Shown in pieces: positions 15,609 through 24,351 of a stretch of 60,519 bases of DNA. The translations under genes were made by a program, and so were the position numbers. The first letter of the stretch is position 1. Each line of letters begins with the position of its first letter. The notes below the pieces were generated by a model. It made no database searches and had not been told where the DNA came from. It saw only the letters and a program-made list of their open reading frames with translations. The DNA comes from Actinobacteria bacterium Ga0077560 (GTDB lineage: Bacteria > Actinomycetota > Thermoleophilia > Miltoncostaeales > Miltoncostaeaceae), in contig LNFL01000099.1 in the NCBI GenBank assembly GCA_001464275.1, forward strand, positions 1 to 60,519, read 5' to 3'.

Positions 15609-18134
15609 ATGCGCACGCCCGTCGCGACCACCACCGCCGGGCTCACCTCGCAGGAGGCCGCCCGCCGGCTCCGGGAGACCGGACCCAACGTCCTGCGCGA
15701 GGAGCGCGGTCCCTCGCGCCTGCGGCGGCTGCTCGGGAACCTCACCCACCTGTTCGCGCTGCTGCTGTGGGCCGGGGCCGTGCTCGCGCTGCTGGGCGGG
15801 CTCCCGGCGCTGTCGGCCGCGATCGTCGTTGTGGTGATCGTGAACGCCCTGTTCGCGGAGGTGCAGGAGCACCGTGCCGAGCGCGCGGTGCTGGCGCTGC
15901 GCCGGATGCTCCCGGTGTGGGTGATGGTGCGGCGCGACGGCGTCGCCGTGCGCGTCCCGGGCGAGGAGGTGGTCCCCGGGGACCTGGTGCTGCTCGCCGC
16001 CGGTGACCGTGTCTGCGCCGACGCGGACCTGGTGCGCGCCGCCGCCCTGCGGGTGGACGAGTCGGCACTGACGGGCGAGAGCGAGGGCGTGGAGCCGCAG
16101 GAGCGGGTCTTCGCGGGCACCTTCGTCACCTCCGGGTCGGCCGAGGTGATGGTGACCGCCACGGGGATGGACACACGCTTCGGCCGCATCGCGGCGCTCA
16201 CGCAGGGCACCCGCCACGGCCGGAGCCCGCTGGAGCGCGAGCTGGACCACGTCACCCGGATCGTCGCGGTGCTCTCGGTGGGCATCGGCGCGGTGTTCTT
16301 CGTGGTTGCCGGGCTGCTGGGGATGAGCCTGAGCGACCGGTTCGTGTTCGCGATCGGGGTGATGGTGGCCAACGTGCCCGAGGGCCTGCTGCCCACGGTG
16401 ACCCTGTCGCTTGCGCTGGCGACCCAGCGCATGGCCGGCCGCAACGCCCTGGTGCGGCGGCTGTCGGCCGTCGAGACGCTCGGCGAAACCACCGTCATCT
16501 GCACCGACAAGACCGGGACGCTCACGCAGAACCGCATGACGGTCGTTCGCACCTGGCGGCCGGAGGGCGCCGATCCGGCGGCCTTCATGCAGGCGGCCAT
16601 GCTGTGCGGGGACGCGGCGCGCACCGGGCCGGGGCGGGTCTCGGGCGACCCCACCGAGGCGGCCCTGCTGGTGATGGCCGAGGACGCGGGCCTCGACCAG
16701 GCGGCGGTGGCCGCGGCGGCTCCCCGGGTGGCGGTGTTCCCGTTCACGGCCGAGCGCCGCCGGATGTCGACGGTGCACGCGACCGCGGGCGGGCGGATCG
16801 CCTATGTGAAGGGCGGGGTCGAGGCGATGCTGCCGCGCACCCGGCTCTCGCCGCGCGCGATGGAGACCGCCGAGGCCGCCGCCGCCGCGATGGAGCACGA
16901 CGCCCTGCGCGTCCTGGCGCTGGCCCGCGGGGTCGTCCCGGACGGTGCGGAGGCCACCGAGGACGCGGTGGAGCGCGATCTGGAGCTGCTCGGGTTCGTG
17001 GGCATCGAGGACCCGCCCCGGCCCGGCGTGACCGACGCGCTGCGGCGGTGCCGGGCGGCGGGCGTGCGCGTGCTGATGGTGACCGGCGACAGCGGCCGCA
17101 CCGCCGCAGCGGTCGCGCGGGAGATCGGCCTGGTGGACGGGGACCCGCACGTCATCACCGGCGCCGAGCTGCGCGAACTCCCGGACGAGGAGCTGCGTGT
17201 GCGGCTGGCCGAGCGGCAGGTGGTGTTCGCCCGCACGGACCCGGAGCAGAAGCTGCGGCTCGCGCGCGTGCTGCGCGGCATGGGCGAGACGGTGGCCATG
17301 ACCGGGGACGGGGTCAACGACGCGCCGGCGCTCAAGGAGGCCGACATCGGCGTCGCGATGGGCAGCGGCACGGACGTGGCGAAGGAGGCCGCCGACATCA
17401 TCCTGCTGGACGACGACTTCGCCTCCGTGGTCGCGGCGGTCGAGGAGGGGCGGGCCGTCTACGACAACATCCGCCGCTTCACGGCCTACCACTTCTCCTC
17501 GAACGTGGGCGAGCTCCTGCCCTTCCTGGCCTGGGGCGTTGCGCTGGGCGCGATGCCGCTGCCGCTGGTGGTGATGCAGGTCCTGGCCATCGACCTGGGC
17601 ACCGACATGCTCCCGGCGATCGCCCTGGGCACCGAGCGCGCGGAGCCCGGCGTGATGGACCGCTCGCCGCGCCCCCGGGGCGAGCGCCTGCTGAACCGCA
17701 CGGTCCTGGGGCGGGTCTACGGGTGGGTCGGCCTCTGGGTCGCCCTCGCCGGGATCTCCAGCTTCCTGTTCGCGTACGCGCTCGAGGGGTGGCGGCCGTG
17801 GGAGCACATGGCCGACGAGGGGCCGGTCTACCTCACCGCCACGGCGATGACCTTCGCCGGCGTGGTGATGGGCCAGGTGGGGGCCGGGCTGGCGATGCGC
17901 ACCACCACCGCCCCGGTGCGGTCGGTGGGGCTCTTCACCAACCGCCTGCTGCTCGTCGGCATCGCCGCCGAGATCAGCCTCGTCGCGATCCTGAGCTACA
18001 CGCCCGGGCTGCGGGACGTGTTCCACATGGGGACCCTGGGGCCGTGGCACTGGCTGTGGCTGTGCATCTGGCCGCCGGTCGTGCTGGCCGCCGAGGAGGC
18101 GCGCAAGCGCGTGGCGCGTTCCCGCAAAGCGTAG
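15609..18134 (+). CDS. P-type cation ATPase of the Na,K-ATPase-like (P2C) type
   Basis: ATP-driven cation pump of the cytoplasmic membrane, 841 residues from ATG 15609. P-type landmarks in order: actuator DESALTGESEG, TM4 VANVPEGLLPTVTLSL (Glu258), phosphorylation ICTDKTGTLTQNRMTV (Asp300) and hinge GDGVNDAPALKEADIGVAMG. TM4, the TM5 SSNVGELLPF, TM6 IDLGTDMLPAI (Asp662, Asp666) and the C-terminal AILSYTPGL follow animal Na,K-/H,K-ATPase sequences more closely than SERCA. The Asp of the Na,K-ATPase QWADL segment is missing (GQVGAGLA), so the third sodium site may be absent. No beta-subunit gene is nearby. The ion (Na+, K+, H+ or Ca2+) cannot be settled here. A GTG 30 nt upstream is an alternative start. 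Confidence 0.9.
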   Translation: MRTPVATTTAGLTSQEAARRLRETGPNVLREERGPSRLRRLLGNLTHLFALLLWAGAVLALLGGLPALSAAIVVVVIVNALFAEVQEHRAERAVLALRRMLPVWVMVRRDGVAVRVPGEEVVPGDLVLLAAGDRVCADADLVRAAALRVDESALTGESEGVEPQERVFAGTFVTSGSAEVMVTATGMDTRFGRIAALTQGTRHGRSPLERELDHVTRIVAVLSVGIGAVFFVVAGLLGMSLSDRFVFAIGVMVANVPEGLLPTVTLSLALATQRMAGRNALVRRLSAVETLGETTVICTDKTGTLTQNRMTVVRTWRPEGADPAAFMQAAMLCGDAARTGPGRVSGDPTEAALLVMAEDAGLDQAAVAAAAPRVAVFPFTAERRRMSTVHATAGGRIAYVKGGVEAMLPRTRLSPRAMETAEAAAAAMEHDALRVLALARGVVPDGAEATEDAVERDLELLGFVGIEDPPRPGVTDALRRCRAAGVRVLMVTGDSGRTAAAVAREIGLVDGDPHVITGAELRELPDEELRVRLAERQVVFARTDPEQKLRLARVLRGMGETVAMTGDGVNDAPALKEADIGVAMGSGTDVAKEAADIILLDDDFASVVAAVEEGRAVYDNIRRFTAYHFSSNVGELLPFLAWGVALGAMPLPLVVMQVLAIDLGTDMLPAIALGTERAEPGVMDRSPRPRGERLLNRTVLGRVYGWVGLWVALAGISSFLFAYALEGWRPWEHMADEGPVYLTATAMTFAGVVMGQVGAGLAMRTTTAPVRSVGLFTNRLLLVGIAAEISLVAILSYTPGLRDVFHMGTLGPWHWLWLCIWPPVVLAAEEARKRVARSRKA

Positions 18135-18142
18135 GCCTGGGA

Positions 18143-18148
18143 TACGCT
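18143..18148 (+). promoter_or_regulatory. -10 box for leaderless LuxR-ATPase transcript
   Basis: TACGCT ends 7 nt before the GTG at 18156, placing the likely transcription start at the start codon. It lies in the 21-nt gap after the P-type ATPase gene. Confidence 0.5.
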
Positions 18149-18155
18149 CGCCAGC

Positions 18156-21053
18156 GTGGGTGGGGGAGCCGGAGCCGGCGGTCGCCGTGGGGCCGCGCTG
18201 GTGGGGCGCGCGCAGACGCGGCGCGAGCTCACGCGGTTCATCGAGCGCGCGGGCGCCGGCGCGCGCGTCGCCTGCCTCACCGGGGAGGCGGGGATCGGCA
18301 AGACCCGGCTGGCGGTCCGCTGCGCCGAGCACGCCGAGGGCCTGGGCATGCGGGTCATGACCGGCCACGCGAACCCCATCGACGCCATGCTGCCCCTCGG
18401 GGTCATGCGTGATGCGATGCGCCATTGGATCCGGGCCGGCGCCGACGTGGCCGCGACGGGGGACCCGCTGGTGGACGCGTTCCCATCCTGGCTGCTGCCG
18501 GAGCTGGGCGGCGGCGCGCCCGAGGACGTGGCCCTGGATGTGCTGTTCGAGGGCGCGGTGCGGTACCTGCGGGCCGCCGCCGGCGGACGGGGGCTGCTGC
18601 TGATCCTGGAGGACATGCACCACTCGGCCGCCACCAGCTGCGCCCTGGTGCGGCACCTCGCCCGGGCGGCGGGCGACGCCCCCGTGGCGATCCTGGTGAC
18701 GCTGCGCACCGAGGAGCTCACTCCACACCTGGTCGAGCTGCGCCACTCGCTGGTGCGCGACCGGCTGGGTGAGGAGCACGCCCTGGCGCCGCTGCCGCGC
18801 GACGACGCCGCCCGGATGGTGGAGGACCTGCTGGGCGCCACGCCCTCCGATGCGGCCATGGACGCGGTCATGCGGGCCAGTGGCGGCAACCCGTTCGCCG
18901 TGGAGGAGGTCGTCCGCGACGCCCTCGACCGCGGCGTCCTGCGGCCCGGTGACGGCACCTGGCGGGCGGGGGGACCGGTCGCGCTGCCGTGGACCGTGCG
19001 GGAGATGGTGCTGGCGCGTGCCCGCCGGCTCGACCCGGCCGATCGCGAGCTGCTGCGCACGGCCGCCGTCGTGGGGGAGGAGGTGGACGTGTGGCTCCTG
19101 GCGGCCGCCGGGGGGATCCCCCAGGACGTGGCGCTGGCCGCCGTCGCCAGGATGCGGGACGCGGGCCTGGTGGTCGACGCGGCCGACGGATCCGCTCGGG
19201 TGAGCTTCCGCCACGCCCTCACGCGCGACGCGGTGCTGGAGGACATGCTGGGCGCCGAGCGGGCGGCGCGGCACCGCCGCGTGCTGGATGCCCTGGAGGA
19301 GCGCCACGGCGATTCGCCGGACCCGCCGGTGGAGATGCTGCTCGCCCACTCGCTGGGCGCCGGGGAACGCGAGCGCGGTGTGCGCTACTCGGTGGACGCC
19401 GGCCGGCGGTCGCGGCACATCGGCGCGCACGACGAGGCGGCCCGGCACTTCGAGCGGGCGCTCGGGATGTGGACACCGGAGCTGGGGCAGCGGGTGCGCG
19501 CCGAGGTGCTGCTCGACCACGGCCGCGTGCTGGCGGCCGTGGGTGACCGCCATGCGGCGATCGCCGCCCTGCAGGAGGCGCGCCGGGCCGCGATCGCCGT
19601 GGACGCGCCCGGCATCGCCGCCGTGGCCCTGGCCATCGCCGCCGATGCGCGGCTGGAGCTGCACGAGCGCGAGGCGGCCGTCGCCGACCTGGAGCGGGCG
19701 GTGGCCGAGCTGGACCGCCGCCCCGGTCAGCCCGCCGAGCGCCTGGAGGTGCTGGCCCTGCTCGCGCGCGCCCAGCTGGTGTGCGGCAGCCCGCAGGTCG
19801 CCGTGGACGTGGCGCGGCGGGCCCTGCCGCTCGCCGACCCGGGGCGGAGCACCTGGGTGAACCTGTCGATCACCCTCGGCGCCGGCCTGGCCGGGCTCGG
19901 CCACGTGGAGGAGGGCGTGGCCCGGCTGCGCGAGGCCACCCGGACCGCGCGCGAGATGGGCGACGACGTGACGGCCATCCGCGGCCTGCTCAAGCTCGCG
20001 GGGACCCACCGGGAGGTGCTGGCCGACGCCGCCGCGGATACGGACGAGGCGGTCGCGCTGGCGCGCGCGCGGGGCTGGCCCCGGCTGCTGGTGCGCGCCC
20101 TCTGGCACCGGGCGCTCCTGCACGTGGACGCCGGGGAGTGGGACGCCGTGGACGCGTGCGCCGAGGAGGCCGAGCGCCTGCTGGGCGAGGCCGGGTCGGA
20201 CCCGGTGGCCCAGATGGGGCTGGCGGTGGTGCGCGGCATGCGGGCGCGGCGCGTGGGGCGGATGGCGGAGGCCATGGAGCTGTACGGCGCGGTGGCCGAG
20301 GAGGCCACGCGGCTGGGCATCGAGGAGCGGGAGCGCGAGGCCCGGGTGGGGCTCGCCCGCACCCGGCTGTCGGCCGGCGATCCGCAGAGCGCGTGGGAGG
20401 CCATCGAGCCGGCGATCGAGCGCTGGGGCGGCCTGGAGGGCGGCACCGCCTCGCCCGCGGTGGCGCTGCTGGTGACCGGCGCCGAGATCCTCGCGGTGCT
20501 CGGCGACGCCGGGGAGACCCGCGCGCTGGCGGCCCGCGTGGTGCGGCGATCGCCCGGCCCGCGCGGCCGCTACGCCACCGCCCTGGCGGATGCCGCCGCC
20601 GGCCGTCGCCCCGAGCCCGGCGCGATCGACGGCGCGGCCGCCGAGGTGGCCGCCACCGGGCGCCTCCCGGAGGCCACGCGGATGCGGATGTGCGGGGCGG
20701 AGATCCTGGTGCGCGTGCCGGGCGCCGAGACCGAGGCCGGGGACCTGGCCCAGCGGGCGCACGCCGACTACCGGGCCATGGGCTCCGAGGAGTGGGGCCG
20801 CCGGGCGGAGGGGCTGCTGCGGCGCCTGGGCCGGCGGGTGCCGGGACGGCCGGGATCGGCCGGGCCGGACGGCCTGACGCCGCGGGAGCGGGAGGTGCTG
20901 GCGCTCATCGCGGAGGGGCTGTCCAACCGCGGCATCGCCGACCGGCTGGTGATCAGCGAGGCCACCGCCGCCCGGCACGTCTTCAACATCTTCACCAAGC
21001 TCGGGGTGCACAGCCGCGCCCAGGCCGTCGCGGTGCACCTGGGCGGGGCCTGA
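18156..21053 (+). CDS. LuxR-family regulator with STAND ATPase (LAL-type)
   Basis: Large ATP-binding transcription regulator (965 aa, the usual size for LAL/MalT-like proteins). Residues about 15-330 are the ATPase: GRAQTRREL, Walker A GEAGIGKT near residue 45 and Walker B-like LLLILEDMHH near 150, then a winged-helix relay. Residues about 380-890 are Ala/Leu-rich helices of the TPR type, the usual inducer-binding platform. The C-terminal 65 residues are the LuxR helix-turn-helix: LTPREREVLALIAEGLSNRG, then ISEATAARHVFNIF and KLGVHSRAQAVA. It follows the P-type ATPase but has its own leaderless -10, so it is likely transcribed separately. Target genes unknown. Confidence 0.88.
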   Translation: MGGGAGAGGRRGAALVGRAQTRRELTRFIERAGAGARVACLTGEAGIGKTRLAVRCAEHAEGLGMRVMTGHANPIDAMLPLGVMRDAMRHWIRAGADVAATGDPLVDAFPSWLLPELGGGAPEDVALDVLFEGAVRYLRAAAGGRGLLLILEDMHHSAATSCALVRHLARAAGDAPVAILVTLRTEELTPHLVELRHSLVRDRLGEEHALAPLPRDDAARMVEDLLGATPSDAAMDAVMRASGGNPFAVEEVVRDALDRGVLRPGDGTWRAGGPVALPWTVREMVLARARRLDPADRELLRTAAVVGEEVDVWLLAAAGGIPQDVALAAVARMRDAGLVVDAADGSARVSFRHALTRDAVLEDMLGAERAARHRRVLDALEERHGDSPDPPVEMLLAHSLGAGERERGVRYSVDAGRRSRHIGAHDEAARHFERALGMWTPELGQRVRAEVLLDHGRVLAAVGDRHAAIAALQEARRAAIAVDAPGIAAVALAIAADARLELHEREAAVADLERAVAELDRRPGQPAERLEVLALLARAQLVCGSPQVAVDVARRALPLADPGRSTWVNLSITLGAGLAGLGHVEEGVARLREATRTAREMGDDVTAIRGLLKLAGTHREVLADAAADTDEAVALARARGWPRLLVRALWHRALLHVDAGEWDAVDACAEEAERLLGEAGSDPVAQMGLAVVRGMRARRVGRMAEAMELYGAVAEEATRLGIEEREREARVGLARTRLSAGDPQSAWEAIEPAIERWGGLEGGTASPAVALLVTGAEILAVLGDAGETRALAARVVRRSPGPRGRYATALADAAAGRRPEPGAIDGAAAEVAATGRLPEATRMRMCGAEILVRVPGAETEAGDLAQRAHADYRAMGSEEWGRRAEGLLRRLGRRVPGRPGSAGPDGLTPREREVLALIAEGLSNRGIADRLVISEATAARHVFNIFTKLGVHSRAQAVAVHLGGA

Positions 21054-21062
21054 GCCCTACGC

Positions 21063-21079
21063 ATCCGGCGCGGCCGGAT
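21063..21079 (+). terminator. Short hairpin after the LuxR-ATPase gene
   Basis: ATCCGG-CGCGG-CCGGAT, a 6-bp stem, 9 nt after the stop codon; no T-tract. Weaker than the other hairpins. Confidence 0.35.
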
Positions 21080-21094
21080 ACGCACAACCGACGA

Positions 21095-21122
21095 TGGAAC
21101 GGCCCCACGGGCCGCCTACGGT
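21095..21122 (+). promoter_or_regulatory. Possible promoter (TGGAAC-16-TACGGT) of the SPFH operon
   Basis: TGGAAC at 21095-21100 and TACGGT at 21117-21122 are 16 nt apart, 36 nt before the SPFH start. The GGAAC half resembles extracytoplasmic-function sigma -35 elements, which would suit an envelope-stress operon. The assignment is tentative. Confidence 0.3.
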
Positions 21123-21158
21123 CGAGGCCGTCAACCCACCCGCTCCGGAGGTGCGCAG

Positions 21159-22109
21159 ATGGTCACCCTCATCGCCGCCGGCGTCGTCGCCCTGGTGGCG
21201 CTCATCGCCGCGGCCCGTGCGGTGCAGATCGTCCCCCAGGCCCACGCCGCGATCATCGAGCGGCTCGGCAGGTACCGGGTCACCCTCGACGCCGGCTTCC
21301 ACACGATCATCCCAATGCTCGACCGCCGGCGGCGCCTGGTGGACCTGCGCGAGCAGGTCGTGGCGTTCCCGCCGCAGCCGGTCATCACCGAGGACAACGT
21401 CACGATCTCGGTGGACATCGTCTTCTACTACTCGGTCACCGACGCGTTCGCGGCGACCTACGAGGTCGCCCAGATGCTGCCCGCCATCGAGCAGCTCGCC
21501 GTCACGACCCTCCGCAACCAGGTGGGGTCGCTCTCCCTGGAGGAGGTCCTCACCTCGCGGGAGCGGGTGAACGCCGACCTGCGGCTGGCGATGGACGAGG
21601 CGACGGGCCGGTGGGGGATCCGCGTGAACCGCATCGAGCTCAAGTCCATCGACCCGCCGTCCTCCATCCAGCAGGCCATGGAGAAGCAGATGCGGGCCGA
21701 GCGCGACCGCCGCGCCACGATCCTGAGCGCCGAGGGCGAGAAGCAGGCGGCGGTGCTGGTGGCCGAGGGCGAGGCCCGTGCCCGGGTGCTGCAGGCCGAG
21801 GCGCAGCAGCGCGCCGCCGTGCTGGAGGCCGAGGGCGAGCGGCAGGCCAAGGTCCTGCGCGCCGGCGGTGACGCGGAGGCCATCCGCCGGGTGTTCGGGG
21901 CGGTGCGCGAGAGCGAGCCCACGCCGGAGGTCCTGACGTACATGTACCTGCAGGCCCTGCCGGAGATCGCAGACGGCCAGGCCACGACGCTCATCGTGCC
22001 CACCGACGCCCTGCCCACCGCGGGCGCGGCGGCCGGGCTCGGGATGACCATGGCCCAGGCGGCGGCCGCGCTGCCGCACGGCAACGGCGGGCCGCCGGAG
22101 ACGGACTGA
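21159..22109 (+). CDS. SPFH/stomatin-family membrane protein (slipin/QmcA-like)
   Basis: Membrane-scaffold protein of the stomatin/prohibitin superfamily, 316 residues. One N-terminal span (VTLIAAGVVALVALIAAARAV), then the SPFH domain (IVPQAHAAIIERLGRY, GFHTIIPMLDRRRRLVDLR, VITEDNVTISVDIVFYYSV, ADLRLAMDEATGRWGIRVNR). Next a long coiled coil has repeated Glu/Ala heptads (KQAAVLVAEGEARARVLQAE and so on), and the tail is Gly/Ala-rich. Such proteins oligomerise into cages at the membrane and usually pair with NfeD, which follows with a 1-nt stop/start overlap. ATG at 21159 is preceded by CCGGAGG. First gene of a four-gene operon. Confidence 0.9.
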   Translation: MVTLIAAGVVALVALIAAARAVQIVPQAHAAIIERLGRYRVTLDAGFHTIIPMLDRRRRLVDLREQVVAFPPQPVITEDNVTISVDIVFYYSVTDAFAATYEVAQMLPAIEQLAVTTLRNQVGSLSLEEVLTSRERVNADLRLAMDEATGRWGIRVNRIELKSIDPPSSIQQAMEKQMRAERDRRATILSAEGEKQAAVLVAEGEARARVLQAEAQQRAAVLEAEGERQAKVLRAGGDAEAIRRVFGAVRESEPTPEVLTYMYLQALPEIADGQATTLIVPTDALPTAGAAAGLGMTMAQAAAALPHGNGGPPETD

Positions 22110-22549
22110 TGGGCCCCGCGGGCTGGGTCGTGCTGGCCGGCGGCCTCATGGTCGCCGAGCCGCTGACCGTCCTGTTCGTCGCCGGGTACGCGGCGGCCGG
22201 GGCGCTCGCGGCGGCCCTCGCCGCGGCGCTGGGCGCGCCGCCCGTGGCGCAGCTGGCGGTGTTCGTGGCCGGGACGCTGCTCCCGCTGCTCGCCACGCGG
22301 CGGATGCTGGTGCGCGCGGTGGGCGGACGTGCATCGCCGCGCGCCCCGGGCCGGGGCCTGGTGGGGCGCACGGGGACGGTCACCAGCGAGCTGCGGCCCG
22401 GCGAACCGGGGCTGGTGCGCGTGGGCGGTGAGGTCTGGAGCGGGCTGCCGTACCTGGACGTGGTGATCCCCGCCGGGACGCGCGTGGAGGTCGTCGACGC
22501 CGAGGGCGTCGTGGCGCATGTGCACCCGCTGGACGAGGGGACGGCCTGA
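22109..22549 (+). CDS. nfeD: NfeD family membrane protein
   Basis: 146-residue short NfeD, the usual partner of SPFH proteins in membrane-domain organisation. Two to three hydrophobic helices (WVVLAGGLMVAEPLTVLFVA; AAAGALAAALAAALG; QLAVFVAGTLLPLLA) are followed by a small OB-fold beta-barrel (GLVGRTGTVTSELRPGEPGL, VRVGGEVWSGLPY, AGTRVEVVDAEGVVAHV). The ClpP-like protease domain of long NfeD proteins is absent. Start and stop codons overlap by one base with both the upstream SPFH gene and the downstream carbonic-anhydrase-like gene, indicating tight co-translation. Confidence 0.88.
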   Translation: MGPAGWVVLAGGLMVAEPLTVLFVAGYAAAGALAAALAAALGAPPVAQLAVFVAGTLLPLLATRRMLVRAVGGRASPRAPGRGLVGRTGTVTSELRPGEPGLVRVGGEVWSGLPYLDVVIPAGTRVEVVDAEGVVAHVHPLDEGTA

Positions 22550-23079
22550 TGCGCCGTGCCTGGACGGCCGACCGCCTGGCGGGGCGCGCGCCCCGGTGGA
22601 CGGGGGAGGTGGTGCGCGACGTGATCCACCTGAACCCGATGCTGGAGGACGACCCGGCGGTGCCCGCGCGGCGCCTGGCGATCGTCTGCTGCTCGGACTG
22701 CCGCCTCGACCCCATCGCCGCGCTGGGCCTGCGGGCCGGCGACGCGCACGTGTTCCGCAACGCCGGCGGCCGGGTGACGCGGGAGGTGCTGCGCGGGCTG
22801 GAGCGCTCGCAGCGGCGCTTCGGCACGGTCGGCGTGGCGGTCCTGAGCCACACCGACTGCCGCAACCTCATCATCTTCGACGCCCCGCGGGCCAGCGCGG
22901 TCGACGGGCTGGAGACGGTCCGCGCCGCCGGGCTGCCGCACGCCGACGGCGCCGGCGCGGCCGTGGTGAACATCACGACGGGGCGGGTCACCGTGGTGGA
23001 GCCGTGGTCGACCGCGCCGCTCCCGATGGCGGATCCGTTGCCGCCCGGGCGCCGTCCGCCGCCCCCGGTCGTACGGTGA
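22549..23079 (+). CDS. Beta-carbonic-anhydrase-like protein (short, Rv1284-type)
   Basis: Probable beta-class carbonic anhydrase, interconverting CO2 and bicarbonate with zinc, 176 residues. The zinc/catalytic dyad motif is CSDCRLDP (CxDxR) near residues 49-56, RNAGGRVT follows, and SHTDC near residue 103 gives the HxxC ligands. So the Cys-His-Cys zinc site and the Asp-Arg dyad are all present. The HTDC is followed by Arg-Asn where the family usually has Gly-Met/Gly-Cys, and the C-terminal third is divergent and Pro-rich. It resembles the short mycobacterial Rv1284-type enzymes. Its place in an SPFH-NfeD operon is unusual. Activity is likely but unproven. Confidence 0.75.
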   Translation: MRRAWTADRLAGRAPRWTGEVVRDVIHLNPMLEDDPAVPARRLAIVCCSDCRLDPIAALGLRAGDAHVFRNAGGRVTREVLRGLERSQRRFGTVGVAVLSHTDCRNLIIFDAPRASAVDGLETVRAAGLPHADGAGAAVVNITTGRVTVVEPWSTAPLPMADPLPPGRRPPPPVVR

Positions 23080-23111
23080 TGGTGACGGCAGCGAACGGAA
23101 GGGAGGACGAG

Positions 23112-23534
23112 ATGCTGGACGTCATGCGCTGGGACCCGTTCCGGGAGCTGGAGCGGCTGCGCGGTGACCTCACGCGCGCCGGCGGCGCGGCGTCCGCGCC
23201 GTGGACACCGGTGTCGGACGTGCTCGAGACCCCGGACGGCTACGTCATCACGGCGGAGCTGCCGGGCGTGCGGGACGAGGACATCGAGATCACCACGCGC
23301 GGCGGGGTGCTCACCATCCGGGGTGAGCGGCATCTGGAGGACGAGGTGTCGCGTGACCGCTACCACCGGCTCGAGCGGTCCTACGGGGCCTTCGAGCGGT
23401 CGTTCCGGCTGCCGGAGGGCGTGCCGCTGGACGCCATCCACGCCGGGGTGGCGTACGGCGTGCTGCGGGTGACGGTGCCCAAGCCGGTGGAGCCCGAGGC
23501 CCGGACCATCCCGGTCACGGCCGCCACCGCCTGA
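23112..23534 (+). CDS. Hsp20/alpha-crystallin small heat-shock protein
   Basis: ATP-independent chaperone, 140 residues from ATG 23112 (GGGAGG 5 nt upstream decides this start). The N-terminus MLDVMRWDPFRELERLRGDL is the typical amphipathic arm. The alpha-crystallin domain runs from PVSDVLETPDGYVITAELPG through GGVLTIRGER and SYGAFERSFRLPEGV to the conserved YGVLRVTVPKP. A short Ile-Pro-Val tail (TIPVTA) provides the IxV oligomer clamp. Last gene of the SPFH/NfeD/carbonic-anhydrase operon, 32 nt after it, so probably induced with membrane stress. Confidence 0.93.
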   Translation: MLDVMRWDPFRELERLRGDLTRAGGAASAPWTPVSDVLETPDGYVITAELPGVRDEDIEITTRGGVLTIRGERHLEDEVSRDRYHRLERSYGAFERSFRLPEGVPLDAIHAGVAYGVLRVTVPKPVEPEARTIPVTAATA

Positions 23535-23544
23535 CCGGATGCGG

Positions 23545-24351
23545 TCAGCGGCAGGTGTCGCGGCGGTCGAAGGCGATCGCCGCGGCGCCCGCCGCGACGA
23601 CCGCGATCGCCAGCAGCACCGCCAGGTGGGCCGGGGCGAGCCCGTGGCGCAGCGGGTCGGGGTCCTCGTAATGGAAGAACGGGGTCAGGGGCCGCAGGGG
23701 CTCCAGCGCATCCACGATGCCGGCGAGCGAGTTCACGAGGTAGGCCGCCACCGCGAGCGCGGCGGTGATCCCCACCGCAGCACCGCGCCTGCCGACGACC
23801 GCCCCGGTCAGCAGCGCGATCGCGCCGAACCCCAGCGCCAGCAGCACGGCGGCCACCACCGCGGCGCCGACGCGCCACACCGAGATCTCCATGCCGATGA
23901 TCGCGACGCCCAGCGAGAGCGCCACCCAGAGCACGGCGCCCAGCACGGCGGTCTCGGCGGCCATCGCCAGGGCCTTCTCGGTCACGATCCGGCGCCGGCT
24001 CACCGGGTTGGCCAGCAGCAGCTCCATGGTGCCGCGGTCCTCCTCGCCCGCGATCGCCCCCGCGCCGGTGGCGACCGCCGCGATGATGAGCAGCAGCGGG
24101 ACCATCAGGGAGAAGAGCTCGACGCCCATGTAGCCCGCGGGGCTCGCGTAGTCGAAGCCCCCGCCGAACGAGAACAGCTCCTGCAGGGCCTCCGGGTAGT
24201 TCTGGGCCAGGTCCTCCAGCCCGGGGCTCTCGCGCACCGACGGGTACACGCCGATCATCATGGCCGCCAGGCCGATGAGGCCCAGGGACCACCACGCGAG
24301 GCTGCGGGACAGGTCGCGCAGCGTGCGGCGCAGGATGGGCAGGGCCGTCAC
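23545..24351 (-). CDS. ABC transporter permease (ABC-2 type)
   Basis: Membrane subunit of an ABC-2-type exporter, 268 residues with six hydrophobic segments: LAWWSLGLIGLAAMMIGVYP; LFSLMVPLLLIIAAVATGAG; TAVLGAVLWVALSLGVAII; VGAAVVAAVLLALGFGAIAL; AVGITAALAVAAYLVNSLAG; HLAVLLAIAVVAAGAAAIAF. The conserved cytoplasmic EEDRGTMELLLANPVSRRR between spans 2 and 3 is the typical coupling region. Its ATG at 24351 overlaps the stop of the ATPase gene by 4 nt. Substrate unknown; drug, polysaccharide or lipid export are all possible. Its stop is 10 nt from the convergent Hsp20 stop. Confidence 0.87.
   Translation of the reverse strand: MTALPILRRTLRDLSRSLAWWSLGLIGLAAMMIGVYPSVRESPGLEDLAQNYPEALQELFSFGGGFDYASPAGYMGVELFSLMVPLLLIIAAVATGAGAIAGEEDRGTMELLLANPVSRRRIVTEKALAMAAETAVLGAVLWVALSLGVAIIGMEISVWRVGAAVVAAVLLALGFGAIALLTGAVVGRRGAAVGITAALAVAAYLVNSLAGIVDALEPLRPLTPFFHYEDPDPLRHGLAPAHLAVLLAIAVVAAGAAAIAFDRRDTCR

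Noticed and set aside
15465-21038. A very long open frame on the minus strand opposite the P-type ATPase and LuxR-ATPase genes
   Set aside because: It has no recognisable domain, is rich in His, Arg, Gly and Pro, and lies antisense to two clear genes. In GC-rich DNA, antisense frames stay open because stop codons are rare.
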